Origin: an uncultured Spirochaetales bacterium
GTDB lineage: Bacteria > Spirochaetota > Spirochaetia > Sphaerochaetales > Sphaerochaetaceae
Reading direction: 5' to 3'
DNA length: 64,000 bases
Assembly: GCA_949293335.1 (NCBI GenBank)
Contig: CASFDA010000013.1
Location: 62,001 to 126,000 of the forward strand
Shown here: one piece after another, positions 54,035 through 61,829 of the stretch
How the letters are laid out: each line of letters begins with the position of its first letter
How positions within the stretch are numbered: position 1 is the stretch's first letter
Translations under genes and position numbers: made by a program
The notes under the pieces: model-generated
What the model saw: the letters and a program-made list of their open reading frames with translations, nothing else
Database searches by the model: none
Told to the model about the DNA's origin: nothing

Positions 54035-55053
54035 AGGAAATTGTAACTTTTGGTGAAATCATGATGCGATTGAATCCTCCAGGATATTCTAGGCTCTTAC
54101 AGGCATCTTCTCTTGATCTTTCATTTGCTGGAGGGGAAGCAAATGTTGCTGTTTCATTAGCTAATTTTGGAATGGATGTATCTTTCGTATCCAAGTTGCC
54201 GTCAAATACATTGGGAAATTGTGTGATAAATGACCTTCGAAAGTTTGGAGTTGATACAAACAAAATTATATTTGGTGGTGACCGTTTAGGGATATATTTT
54301 GTTGAAAAGGGTGCGAGCCAAAGAGCATCTACTGTTCTTTATGATAGAGCACATTCGGCAATTGCGGAATCAAACATATCTGATTTTGATTGGAGTGAGA
54401 TTTTAAAAAACTCCATGTGGTTTCATTTTACAGGAATAACCCCTGCAATTGGCCCCAATTTACCACAGATTTGTGAATGTGCCTGTAAAGAGGCTAAAAG
54501 ACGCGGAATAACTATAAGTTGTGATCTCAATTATCGGAAAAAGCTGTGGAGTAGGGAACAGGCAGGAAAGATAATGAGTAAATTAATACCTTATGTTGAT
54601 CTTTGCATTGCCAATGAAGAAGATATTTCTGATGTATTTGGTATTACTCCACAAAATTGCAATCCATCATGTGGGAAAATTGATAAAGAAAGTTATGTGG
54701 ATGTTGCTATGCAACTTAGTAAAAAGTTTGGATGCAAACAGGTTGCGATAACACTTCGTACAAGTATTTCAGCCTCGATTAATAATTGGAGTGGTTTGCT
54801 TTATATGGATGGACATGCATATTTTGCTCCTGAATATACAATTCAAATTGTTGACAGGGTAGGTGGAGGCGATTCATTTGGGGCTGGTTTGATTTATGCC
54901 TTGTGCAATGGTTTTGAACCCCAAAAAGCAATCGATTTTGCGGTTGCTGCATCTTGTCTAAAACATTCCATTGAACATGATTACAATCTTGTCTCTGTAT
55001 ATGAAGTTGAAAATCTGGTCGCTGGAAATACTTCTGGTCGGGTCCAGCGTTGA
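54031..55053 (+). CDS. kdgK: 2-dehydro-3-deoxygluconokinase (PfkB family)
   Basis: A 340-residue sugar kinase. N-terminal VTFGEIMMRLNPPG and LSFAGGEANVAVSLANFGMDVSFVSKL are typical of KdgK. The middle has FHFTGITPAIG and SCDLNYRKKLW (about 166-176), and the PfkB catalytic motif VDRVGGGDSFGAGLIYAL lies near 274-291. It phosphorylates KDG, the presumed product of the dehydratase, to give the substrate of the upstream aldolase. ATG 54031 follows AAGGAGG; an in-frame start 12 codons upstream lies in the aldolase gene. Last gene of the catabolic unit. Confidence 0.93.
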   Translation: MKEIVTFGEIMMRLNPPGYSRLLQASSLDLSFAGGEANVAVSLANFGMDVSFVSKLPSNTLGNCVINDLRKFGVDTNKIIFGGDRLGIYFVEKGASQRASTVLYDRAHSAIAESNISDFDWSEILKNSMWFHFTGITPAIGPNLPQICECACKEAKRRGITISCDLNYRKKLWSREQAGKIMSKLIPYVDLCIANEEDISDVFGITPQNCNPSCGKIDKESYVDVAMQLSKKFGCKQVAITLRTSISASINNWSGLLYMDGHAYFAPEYTIQIVDRVGGGDSFGAGLIYALCNGFEPQKAIDFAVAASCLKHSIEHDYNLVSVYEVENLVAGNTSGRVQR

Positions 55054-55160
55054 TCAGTGTTTATATATGTGGGTTATCTAACCTAACATATATGTTAGAT
55101 TCAATTCGAAGCTAAACAAAATGATGTAGTAGCAGTTTGTAGAAATTTTCTTTACAGCTA

Positions 55161-55189
55161 TTGACGTAAGCTTGTATTTTCGTCATACT
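55161..55189 (+). promoter_or_regulatory. Promoter of the isolated 5S rRNA gene
   Basis: TTGACG (55161-55166) and CATACT (55184-55189) are spaced by 17 bases, and the 5S gene begins 8 bases after the -10, so transcription should start at or next to the mature 5' end. Confidence 0.7.
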
Positions 55190-55196
55190 ACAAAAG

Positions 55197-55309
55197 CTTG
55201 GTGACCATAGCAGGTTGGAAACACCCGTTCCCATCCCGAACACGGAAGTGAAACGACCTTACGCCGATGGTACTGCAGTTCGTCTGTGGGAGAGTAGGTC
55301 GTTGCCAAG
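55197..55309 (+). rRNA. rrf: 5S ribosomal RNA, isolated copy
   Basis: A 113-base gene whose ends pair (CTTGG at the 5' end, CCAAG at the 3' end). It contains the conserved CCCATCCCGAACACGGAAGT stretch of loop C and stem III and the GGGAGAGTAGGTC stretch near the 3' end. A run of T from 55310 to 55317 directly after the terminal stem makes an intrinsic terminator. No 16S or 23S gene occurs within 55 kb upstream or 9 kb downstream. Confidence 0.95.
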
Positions 55310-55340
55310 TTTTTTTATGCCTTTTCATTTAAGTTGAAAA

Positions 55341-55387
55341 TAAAAATCCTCATCATTCGACTTTGTTATGGTCAGAAAGATGAGGAT
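55341..55387 (-). terminator. Terminator of the amino acid ABC transporter operon
   Basis: ATCCTCATC (55346-55354) and GATGAGGAT (55379-55387) form a perfect 9-bp stem; on the minus strand it is followed by a T-rich stretch opposite 55341-55345. It lies 137 bases after the binding-protein stop. The intervening DNA shows no gene. Confidence 0.65.
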
Positions 55388-55523
55388 AATATTTTTGTGA
55401 TTCTCAGTTATTCGATTGATATTTTTTCAGTTCTCTTTGGACAACCATTTGAAATCATTATTGTTGCTCATTCTGTTTCCATAACATATTTTTCAGCTAA
55501 AGAGACAGAAAGAGCAAAGAATG

Positions 55524-56336
55524 CTAGTTTTCTCTTCCGGAAAGATCTATTCCAAAGTATTTCATCGACAGTTCGCTAAGTTCCCCAGATGCTCTCATTT
55601 CCTCGATAGCTTTGTTGATTGCACTGAGAAAAGCAGCGTTCTCTTCTCCTTTTCTCACAGGGATGGAGATTTCTGATGCATCTTCTGTAAGAACTGCGAT
55701 CTTGATAGGTGCATCAGGATGCTGGGAGAGATAATCATTGTACGTTACCTCTGCATTGAGTGTAGCATCAACTCTTCCAGCGAGTAGTAGCTCGATTGTC
55801 TGGGCAAGATCATCTACTCCTATTGTTGTCGCACCGTAGCTTTCTGCCAGTGTTGCATATGTGCTTGAAATTGTATTTGCAGTAACTTTCCCATCAAGAT
55901 CTTCGAATGATTTGATATCCTCATTGTCACTACGGACTATTACAGCAGTTCTGATGTATGCATATGGTAAAGAGAAATCGTATGCTTCCTTTCTTTCATC
56001 TGTGACTTCAACACCATTTGCCACTATGTCATATCTCTTGGCATTGAGACCCGCAAAAAGTCCATCCCACTCTCCTTCGATGAAGTTTGGCTCCACTCCA
56101 AGTTCTCTGGCAATTCCTTTTGCAACCTCGATATCGTATCCGACGAGATTATTATTCTCATCATGATAAGTCCAAGGTGCCCAGGTACCTTCTGTGGCTA
56201 CCGTGATGCTTCCTCTTTCCTTTACAGTTTCAAGAAGGTCGGTTGACTGATTTGAAGAAGCTGAGGATTTCCTGCATGACGTGAATGCCAATACAACAGA
56301 AATAGCAATCATTAGTATTAATAAGTATTTTTTCAT
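55524..56336 (-). CDS. Polar amino acid ABC transporter substrate-binding lipoprotein
   Basis: A 270-residue binding protein with a lipoprotein signal (MKKYLLILMIAISVVLAFTSC, Cys21). Family 3 solute-binding motifs: GSITVATEGTWAPWTYHDENNNLVGYDIEVAKGIA (about 46-80), FIEGEWDGLFAGLNAKRYDIVANGV (about 89), and FGID near the C-terminus. It delivers an amino acid to the permease and ATPase encoded just upstream. Its ATG overlaps the ATPase stop by 4 bases; it is the last gene of the three-gene unit. Confidence 0.93.
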   Translation of the reverse strand: MKKYLLILMIAISVVLAFTSCRKSSASSNQSTDLLETVKERGSITVATEGTWAPWTYHDENNNLVGYDIEVAKGIARELGVEPNFIEGEWDGLFAGLNAKRYDIVANGVEVTDERKEAYDFSLPYAYIRTAVIVRSDNEDIKSFEDLDGKVTANTISSTYATLAESYGATTIGVDDLAQTIELLLAGRVDATLNAEVTYNDYLSQHPDAPIKIAVLTEDASEISIPVRKGEENAAFLSAINKAIEEMRASGELSELSMKYFGIDLSGREN

Positions 56337-57073
56337 TTCATTTCCTCCAAACTTAGGAATTCCTTAGTCCGCTCCATTTGCGGATGGTTGAAGAACGAAT
56401 CTGTCTTTCCCTTTTCAACAATGACACCATGTTCTATGAAGATAGTGTGCTTTGAAAGATGTCTTGCAAACTCAAGTGAGTGTGTAACTACTACCATGGT
56501 CATGCCTTCTTCTGCAAGCATTCTCATCACAGATAGGACTTCCTGTGCAAGCTCTGGATCAAGTGCACTTGTGGGTTCATCAAAATATACGATTGCGGGG
56601 TTATATGCTATTGCTCGTGCAATAGCAACCCTTTGCTGCTGTCCACCAGAAAGTTCAGATGGATATTTTTCCCTGAATTCCTTCATTCCAACCTTTTCTA
56701 GTGTTTCTTCTGCAATTGATATGGCTTCCTTCTTTGCCATTTTCCTTACTGTCACAAGTCCCTCAGTCACATTTTCTAGAGCTGTTTTATTCCTGAAGAG
56801 ATTGAAAGACTGGAACACGAATCCAGTATTCCTCCTTATCTCTAATTTCTCTCTGCTACTTATTTTTGCAAGATCATATGTTTTTGAGAGGAACGTCAGC
56901 TTTCCCTCATCAGGGGTTTCCAGAAGATTCATGCACCTGAGTAGGGTAGTCTTACCTGAGCCTGATGGCCCAAGGATCGCAACTACATCACCTTCCTCGA
57001 CTGAAAGATCTATTCCTTTCAGGACTTCGATGCCTGAAAATGATTTACGTATACCACTGATGGAGAGGATCAT
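56333..57073 (-). CDS. Polar amino acid ABC transporter ATP-binding protein
   Basis: A 246-residue ABC ATPase of the GlnQ/HisP class. Walker A GPSGSGKTTLLRC (about 35-47), Q-loop FVFQSFNLFRNKTALENV (about 86), the signature LSGGQQQRVAIARAI (about 141) and Walker B IVYFDEPTSALDPE (about 160) are intact, with VVVTHSLEFARHLSKH after. It overlaps the permease and the binding-protein genes by 4 bases each. Confidence 0.96.
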   Translation of the reverse strand: MILSISGIRKSFSGIEVLKGIDLSVEEGDVVAILGPSGSGKTTLLRCMNLLETPDEGKLTFLSKTYDLAKISSREKLEIRRNTGFVFQSFNLFRNKTALENVTEGLVTVRKMAKKEAISIAEETLEKVGMKEFREKYPSELSGGQQQRVAIARAIAYNPAIVYFDEPTSALDPELAQEVLSVMRMLAEEGMTMVVVTHSLEFARHLSKHTIFIEHGVIVEKGKTDSFFNHPQMERTKEFLSLEEMK

Positions 57074-57735
57074 ATCTTGTACCTCCCGAGTCTCTTTTCT
57101 CCGAAATGCTGGATTTTTGTAAGGATAGTACAGAAAATAAGATAGATAAGACCGACCTCAATATAAAGTGCAAGTGGCTCGTATGTCCGTGCAACTATCC
57201 TCTGAGTTACCATGAACATCTCTGCAACCGTTATGTTTGCTGCAAGGGATGTGTCCTTTGTCATGGAAATGATTGAATTTGCAAGAGCTGGAAATGAGAT
57301 GCGCAGAGCCTGAGGGAGAAGTATTCTTCGCATTATCTGCATGTAGCTCATTCCAATCACTTCTCCGGCTTCTTTCTGTCCTGATGGAATAGCCTCAAGG
57401 CCCGCTCTTATCGTCTCCGAGCAGTATGCTCCTTCGTTTATCGCAAATACAAGTACTGCTGCAGGGAATGGATCAATGAGAATCCCGATATTAGGAAGTC
57501 CATAAAAAACAATAAACAGTTGTACAAGCAAAGGGGTTCCCCTGACTACCCAGATATAGAACCTTGCTATTTCTTTAAGTCCTTTCACATTGGCAAACTG
57601 AACAAGTGCAACAAATATTGCGATCACCAGCGCAAGGGAAAAAGATATCAGTGTAAGTGGGATTGTGACTGTGAGTCCGGGAATCAGGATTCTGAAAAAT
57701 GAATCTGAAAGAATTCCTAACAATCTCTCGCTCAT
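57070..57735 (-). CDS. Polar amino acid ABC transporter permease
   Basis: A 221-residue permease of the His/Glu/Gln type with about five membrane spans and the EAA-type motif in AGEVIGMSYMQIMRRILLPQALRISFPALANSII (about 128-161). The N-terminal GLTVTIPLTLISFSLALVIAIFVAL is typical. ATG 57735 follows GGAGGTGCC; an in-frame ATG 12 codons upstream has no ribosome site. First gene of the ABC unit. Confidence 0.94.
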   Translation of the reverse strand: MSERLLGILSDSFFRILIPGLTVTIPLTLISFSLALVIAIFVALVQFANVKGLKEIARFYIWVVRGTPLLVQLFIVFYGLPNIGILIDPFPAAVLVFAINEGAYCSETIRAGLEAIPSGQKEAGEVIGMSYMQIMRRILLPQALRISFPALANSIISMTKDTSLAANITVAEMFMVTQRIVARTYEPLALYIEVGLIYLIFCTILTKIQHFGEKRLGRYKI

Positions 57736-57916
57736 GGCACCTCCAAAACTTTCAGAGAAAAGATAATACAAAATAATGATTAAGGAAAATGCAGGATTGA
57801 AAGAAAATAGTACTTTACGAAGAAAGCATGCAATTCATTAAGATCTCTACTAGATTTTTGTGTTTTTTAATGAAAATCAAGTAACGATATGAAAGTTCTT
57901 TGAACAGACTTAACGA

Positions 57917-57951
57917 AAAACGGACAAGAGATGTTGCTCTTCTTGTCCGTT
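57917..57951 (-). terminator. Terminator of the aldo/keto reductase gene
   Basis: AACGGACAAGA (57919-57929) pairs with TCTTGTCCGTT (57941-57951), a perfect 11-bp stem. On the minus strand a T run opposite 57916-57920 follows. It lies 23 bases after the reductase stop. The rest of 57736-57916 holds no gene. Confidence 0.85.
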
Positions 57952-57973
57952 TGTACAATAGCTGTCCTCTAAG

Positions 57974-58822
57974 TCAATGGATGCGCATTGTACTGATCAT
58001 TTTGATGAATTCCGGGTCTGAATGATCCACAATGTAACTCTTTCCGAGATCAAGAGTACTGATCTTTTTCATCTCTGCTTCTGTCAATGCGAAATCCCAA
58101 ATGTCAATGTTCTCTTCCATTCTCTCTTTGTGCGTTGACTTTGGAATGACAACAACACCTCGTTGTACGTTCCATCTGAGGGCAACCTGTGCATTGCTCT
58201 TGTTGTATTTCTTTCCGATTTCGGATAGTACCGGATTTGTGAATATTCCATGCTTTCCTTCAGCAAAAGGGCCCCAAGCCTCAGGCTGGATGCCGAATGC
58301 CTTCATATTTATAAGCGCCTTCTCCTGCTGGAAGAAAGGATGAAGCTCCACCTGATTTACTTGTGGCATGACTGTGGCGTGCAATGCGAGGTCCGTGATT
58401 CTCTCCGGGTAGAAATTGCATACTCCAATAGCTCTTACTCGTCCTTCCTTATAAATTTCCTCCATATACCTGTAAGCGCCATAATAGTCTCCTATCGGCT
58501 GATGGATGAGGTAAAGATCGAGATAATCAAGTCCGAGTTTATTGATCGAAGATTCAAATGCTGCCTTTGCCCCTTCGTATGATGCATCCTGAGTCCATAA
58601 CTTTGTTGTAACAAACAGGTCATTACGGTTGACTCCTGATTCTTTAATTGCTTCTCCTACAGCTTCTTCATTCATATAGGCAGCCGCTGTGTCAATCAAT
58701 CTGTATCCGGAAGCGATAGCATCCAGTACAGACTTTTTGCATACTTCCCCGTCAGGTACCTGAAAAACACCAAATCCTTCAAGTGGCATTTCAACGCCGT
58801 TATTCAATTTTACGCTATCCAT
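57974..58822 (-). CDS. Aldo/keto reductase
   Basis: A 282-residue NADPH-dependent reductase of the 2,5-diketogluconate reductase-like group. The catalytic tetrad is present: Asp44, Tyr49 (YRLIDTAAAYMNE), Lys74 (VTTKLW) and His107 (LYLIHQPIGDYYG). Later blocks are AIGVCNFYPERI and VVVIPKSTHKERMEEN, with the phosphate-binding Lys-Ser. GGAG lies 8 bases before the ATG. It is divergent from the LysR regulator with 98 bases between, so that regulator probably controls it. Confidence 0.94.
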   Translation of the reverse strand: MDSVKLNNGVEMPLEGFGVFQVPDGEVCKKSVLDAIASGYRLIDTAAAYMNEEAVGEAIKESGVNRNDLFVTTKLWTQDASYEGAKAAFESSINKLGLDYLDLYLIHQPIGDYYGAYRYMEEIYKEGRVRAIGVCNFYPERITDLALHATVMPQVNQVELHPFFQQEKALINMKAFGIQPEAWGPFAEGKHGIFTNPVLSEIGKKYNKSNAQVALRWNVQRGVVVIPKSTHKERMEENIDIWDFALTEAEMKKISTLDLGKSYIVDHSDPEFIKMISTMRIH

Positions 58823-58891
58823 TTTATTTCTCCTTGCGACTTGAAAATAATAAATAACAACTGAAAATTACAGTACAAATTCCTGATAGTA

Positions 58892-58910
58892 CTATAAAAT
58901 AATTTTATAG
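58892..58910. promoter_or_regulatory. Perfect 19-base palindrome before the LysR-type gene
   Basis: CTATAAAAT-A-ATTTTATAG is a perfect inverted repeat, ending one base before GGAGG of the LysR ribosome site. It overlaps a second small palindrome, TAGTACTA (58887-58894). It lies in the shared divergent region with the aldo/keto reductase gene. Confidence 0.55.
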
Positions 58911-58920
58911 CGGAGGCATT

Positions 58921-59790
58921 GTGGCATTTGAATTATACCAACTAGAAGAGCTCGTAATTCTGAAAAAAGAGGGAACAATATCTCGGGCAGCAGAGAAATT
59001 CGGAGTATCGCAACCAGCATTTTCCCGTTCGATGAGACTGCTTGAGAAAGAGTTTGCAATTCCAATATTCCACAGGACAAGCAATACCATAAGTCTCAAT
59101 GAAACAGGACAGTTTGCCGCTCTTGAGGCTGAAAAGATTGTAGATGCTGCAAACAGACTTCTTTTTGACGTCCGGCAGTTCGATAGGCGTAAAAGAACAA
59201 TATTTGTAGGGTCTGAAGCACCAGCACCCCTATGGGCTGTTGTTTCGATGCTATCTGAGAAGAATGCTGAAAAAGCAATTTCAGGAGAACTTGCAGAAAG
59301 AAAAGAATTGGTTGATGGTCTTAAAGGTGGCAGTTATAGCTACATAATAACTACAACACCAGTTGCAGAGGATGGATATTCTTCCCTCCATCTGGGAGAA
59401 GAGAACCTTCTATTCCTTCTTCCAGTAACACATCCACTCGCATCTGAAAGCGTACTGAGTTTCTCGGATCTTGATGGTGAGAATATGTTGCTTCTTGAGA
59501 ATATTGGTGTATGGAAAGGTCTGCCTGAGAAGGTGATGCCCAAGTCAAGGTTCTTTGTTCAGGAAGACAACGATGCGTTTTATGAATTTGTAGAGAAGTC
59601 AACACTTCCATCGTTCACATCTGATCTTGTTGAAGATGTAGTAGAAGGGAAGAGAAGTGTGAAGATAAAGGACAAGGAAGCTCATATGGATTATTACATA
59701 ACAGCAGAGAGCAGATTATCTGCCAGTCTTTCTTATCTTGTTAAGAACTTCTCGAGAGAATTTGCAAGACACAAATACATACCAAAGTGA
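58921..59790 (+). CDS. LysR family transcriptional regulator
   Basis: A 289-residue regulator. The winged helix-turn-helix (LYQLEELVILKKEGTISRAAEKFGVSQPAFSRSMRLLEKEFAIPIFHRT, about 4-52) is followed by a helical linker and a periplasmic-binding-like effector domain (about 93-285). The start is GTG at 58921, 4 bases after GGAGG. The neighbouring divergent aldo/keto reductase is its likely target. A shared hairpin (59820-59849) separates it from the convergent carbamoyltransferase gene. Confidence 0.92.
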   Translation: MAFELYQLEELVILKKEGTISRAAEKFGVSQPAFSRSMRLLEKEFAIPIFHRTSNTISLNETGQFAALEAEKIVDAANRLLFDVRQFDRRKRTIFVGSEAPAPLWAVVSMLSEKNAEKAISGELAERKELVDGLKGGSYSYIITTTPVAEDGYSSLHLGEENLLFLLPVTHPLASESVLSFSDLDGENMLLLENIGVWKGLPEKVMPKSRFFVQEDNDAFYEFVEKSTLPSFTSDLVEDVVEGKRSVKIKDKEAHMDYYITAESRLSASLSYLVKNFSREFARHKYIPK

Positions 59791-59819
59791 AAAGCTGTAC
59801 GCTTTAGGTCAAAATTAAA

Positions 59820-59849
59820 CCCTTCAAATTGGAAAAGCAATTTGAAGGG
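59820..59849. terminator. Bidirectional terminator between the LysR-type gene and ygeW
   Basis: CCCTTCAAATTG (59820-59831) pairs with CAATTTGAAGGG (59838-59849), a perfect 12-bp stem with a 6-base loop. On the minus strand it is followed by TTTAAT. It sits between convergent genes. Confidence 0.8.
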
Positions 59850-59864
59850 CAACATCATAAATGG

Positions 59865-61067
59865 TTATTTTATCCTTTTGGTTCCTGCTTCAAGCAACTC
59901 CGTGAGCTTGCTTCCTGGTGTCTTGAACTTGGCAAGGAAAATCATTGCTGCAATGATATAAGGCTTGTAGGATGCCTCTTTGTAAAGGGGTACGAGGTAG
60001 CGGTCGAATACAGATGCATCGACCTCTCCTTCCTTGCAGGAAACGCCGGTGATATCTGCAGGAAGACAGTGAAGGTACAGAGCCTTTCCATCTTTCGTTG
60101 TCTTCATCAACTCCTCTGTACAAGTCCAGTTCTTGTATTTTGCGTTGTTCTCAAGGCATCTCTTTTCAAGAGCTTTCAATTCGTCGAACTTTCCTTCTTC
60201 AACAAGCTTTGTCCTCTCTTCCATGACAGCAAAAGGTGCCCATGACTTCGGGTAGACGATGTCAGCATCCTTGAATGCCTCTTCCATGGAGTTGACCTTT
60301 TTGTATGAACCTCCTCTTTTCTTGGCATTCTCTTCTGCGATCTTCTCGACATCTTCCATTACGTTATAGCCTTCCGGATGAGCGAGGACCACGTCCATAC
60401 CAAATCGTGTGAAAAGCCCGATGACTCCCTGCGGAACGGAAAGTGGCTTTCCATATGATGGCGAATATGCCCACGTCATTGCAACTTTCTTTCCTTTGAG
60501 GTTCTCAACTCCTCCAAAGTAGTTGATTATATGCAGCATGTCTGCCATGACCTGTGTCGGATGATCAATATCGCACTGGAGATTGACCAGGGTTGGACGC
60601 TGTTCCAGAACACCATCCCTGTAACCTTCCTGGACACTTTCGCTGACTGTCTTCATATATGTGTAACCTTTGCCGATGTACATGTCATCTCTTATTCCGA
60701 TTACATCTGCCATGAAGGAAATCATGTTCGCTGTCTCTCTTACAGTCTCTCCGTGTGCAATCTGTGAAACCTTCTCATCAAGATCCTGTACCTCAAGCCC
60801 AAGCAGATTACAGGCCGATGCGAAAGAGAAACGGGTTCTAGTAGAGTTATCCCTGAATATAGATATGCCAAGGCCAGAGTCAAAGACCTTTGCAGATATA
60901 TTGTTCTCCCTCAGGCCACGCAGGATCTCTGCTACTTTGAAAACTGCCTGGATTTCATCATCGCTCTCCTTCCAAGTGTGAAAGAAGTCATTGTTGTACA
61001 TGTTGCTGGTGTCAAGTGTTTGAAGCTCTTTGATCATTGCTTCGATTTCAGCTTTGGTTTTGGCCAT
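59865..61067 (-). CDS. ygeW: YgeW-type knotted carbamoyltransferase
   Basis: A 400-residue protein of the aspartate/ornithine carbamoyltransferase superfamily. Carbamoyl-phosphate binding FRDNSTRTRFSF lies at about 71-82 and HCLPADITG near 330-338. The second domain shows QCDIDHPTQVMADMLHIINYFGG and the long insert of YgeW (VAMTWAYSPSYGKPLSVPQGVIGLF). YgeW of E. coli has no settled substrate; the protein class differs from ArgF and ArgI in length and in the substrate loop. The ATG lies after AGGAGG. The carbamate kinase at 13.2 kb could use its carbamoyl phosphate in the reverse direction to make ATP. Confidence 0.88.
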   Translation of the reverse strand: MAKTKAEIEAMIKELQTLDTSNMYNNDFFHTWKESDDEIQAVFKVAEILRGLRENNISAKVFDSGLGISIFRDNSTRTRFSFASACNLLGLEVQDLDEKVSQIAHGETVRETANMISFMADVIGIRDDMYIGKGYTYMKTVSESVQEGYRDGVLEQRPTLVNLQCDIDHPTQVMADMLHIINYFGGVENLKGKKVAMTWAYSPSYGKPLSVPQGVIGLFTRFGMDVVLAHPEGYNVMEDVEKIAEENAKKRGGSYKKVNSMEEAFKDADIVYPKSWAPFAVMEERTKLVEEGKFDELKALEKRCLENNAKYKNWTCTEELMKTTKDGKALYLHCLPADITGVSCKEGEVDASVFDRYLVPLYKEASYKPYIIAAMIFLAKFKTPGSKLTELLEAGTKRIK

Positions 61068-61154
61068 TGAACTCCTCCTATGTGAGTAAACCTATCAAAG
61101 TCTATCATGATTGCAGAATATGGAGCAAGAAAACATATTTTCAAGCTACATGCG

Positions 61155-61183
61155 TTGACAAGGAGCAAGTGATTCTGATACCT
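61155..61183 (+). promoter_or_regulatory. Promoter of tRNA-Lys/tRNA-Glu
   Basis: A consensus TTGACA (61155-61160) and ATACCT (61178-61183) are spaced by 17 bases; tRNA-Lys starts 17 bases later. Confidence 0.65.
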
Positions 61184-61199
61184 TCAATCTGTTGCACTA

Positions 61200-61272
61200 G
61201 GGCCGCTAGCTCAGCAGGTAGAGCAACGCCCTTTTAAGGCGTGGGTCATTGGTTCGAATCCAATGCGGCTCA
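61200..61272 (+). tRNA. tRNA-Lys (TTT)
   Basis: A 73-base cloverleaf. The acceptor GGGCCGC pairs with GCGGCTC, the anticodon loop CTTTTAA gives TTT and the T arm is ATTGG-TTCGAAT-CCAAT. Its acceptor and D arms are nearly identical to tRNA-Lys (CTT) at 44707, which suggests common descent. Confidence 0.96.
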
Positions 61273-61283
61273 CGTAAGGATTT

Positions 61284-61355
61284 GTCTCCTTCGTCTAGTG
61301 GTTAGGACAACGGGTTTTCATCCCGTCAACGCGGGTTCGATCCCCGCAGGAGATG
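61284..61355 (+). tRNA. tRNA-Glu (TTC)
   Basis: A 72-base cloverleaf, 11 bases after tRNA-Lys. The acceptor GTCTCCT pairs with AGGAGAT (a G-T first pair), the anticodon loop TTTTCAT gives TTC and the D arm GTCTAGTGGTTAGGAC is typical of Glu. Confidence 0.94.
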
Positions 61356-61361
61356 AATTTT

Positions 61362-61390
61362 GGGAAGGCAAGACGCCTTCCCTTATTTTT
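61362..61390 (+). terminator. Terminator of the tRNA-Lys/Glu unit
   Basis: GGGAAGGC (61362-61369) pairs with GCCTTCCC (61375-61382), followed by TTATTTTT. Confidence 0.9.
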
Positions 61391-61829
61391 CATTTAAAAA
61401 CAAAGAAAGTTCGGCATACCAAGAGTAACTATCACCCATATTCAGGCTTTTGAGAACCTGTCTCATTTTTGTCCAGAACCACAGGCGGTAACAAGGACGG
61501 CAGAACCAATGTGCAAGCTGCAAGCAGAAATCTTTTTATGGATCAAGCATGAATCACAAAATATCCATCTGCTTCAGCTATGTAAGCACATGTTTTGCAT
61601 CTGAATTAGAGAAGGAAACACAACGAAACCTCTAATGTCTTTTGTTCTTGTTTTTCTGATTTCCAGTTTCATTACTATTGCAAAGGAAATTGTTTCTGCA
61701 AGTAGCTTTTCTGCCTCTCGATATTGATCTCAGGAGGAATGTTCAGGTATTCCTGTCTTTAAACATGCTCCCCAAGTAGTCCTTTGTTTCTATGTACTAG
61801 GCGTGAGGAGCTTATGTTATCGGTGATGA
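61391..61829. other. Gene-free interval
   Basis: About 440 bases without a convincing gene on either strand. Short minus-strand frames near 61640-61760 (for example EYLNIPPEINIERQKSYLQKQF, broken by stops) look faintly protein-like and may be gene debris. No RNA gene was recognised. Confidence 0.45.

Noticed and set aside
55334-55579. An 81-codon plus-strand open frame after the 5S gene
   Set aside because: It runs through the terminator hairpin of the ABC operon and into the binding-protein gene, with no ribosome site or family match.
61391-61829. A possible small RNA such as SRP RNA, tmRNA or 6S RNA
   Set aside because: None of the conserved core sequences of these RNAs could be found, and no promoter plus terminator pair frames the interval.
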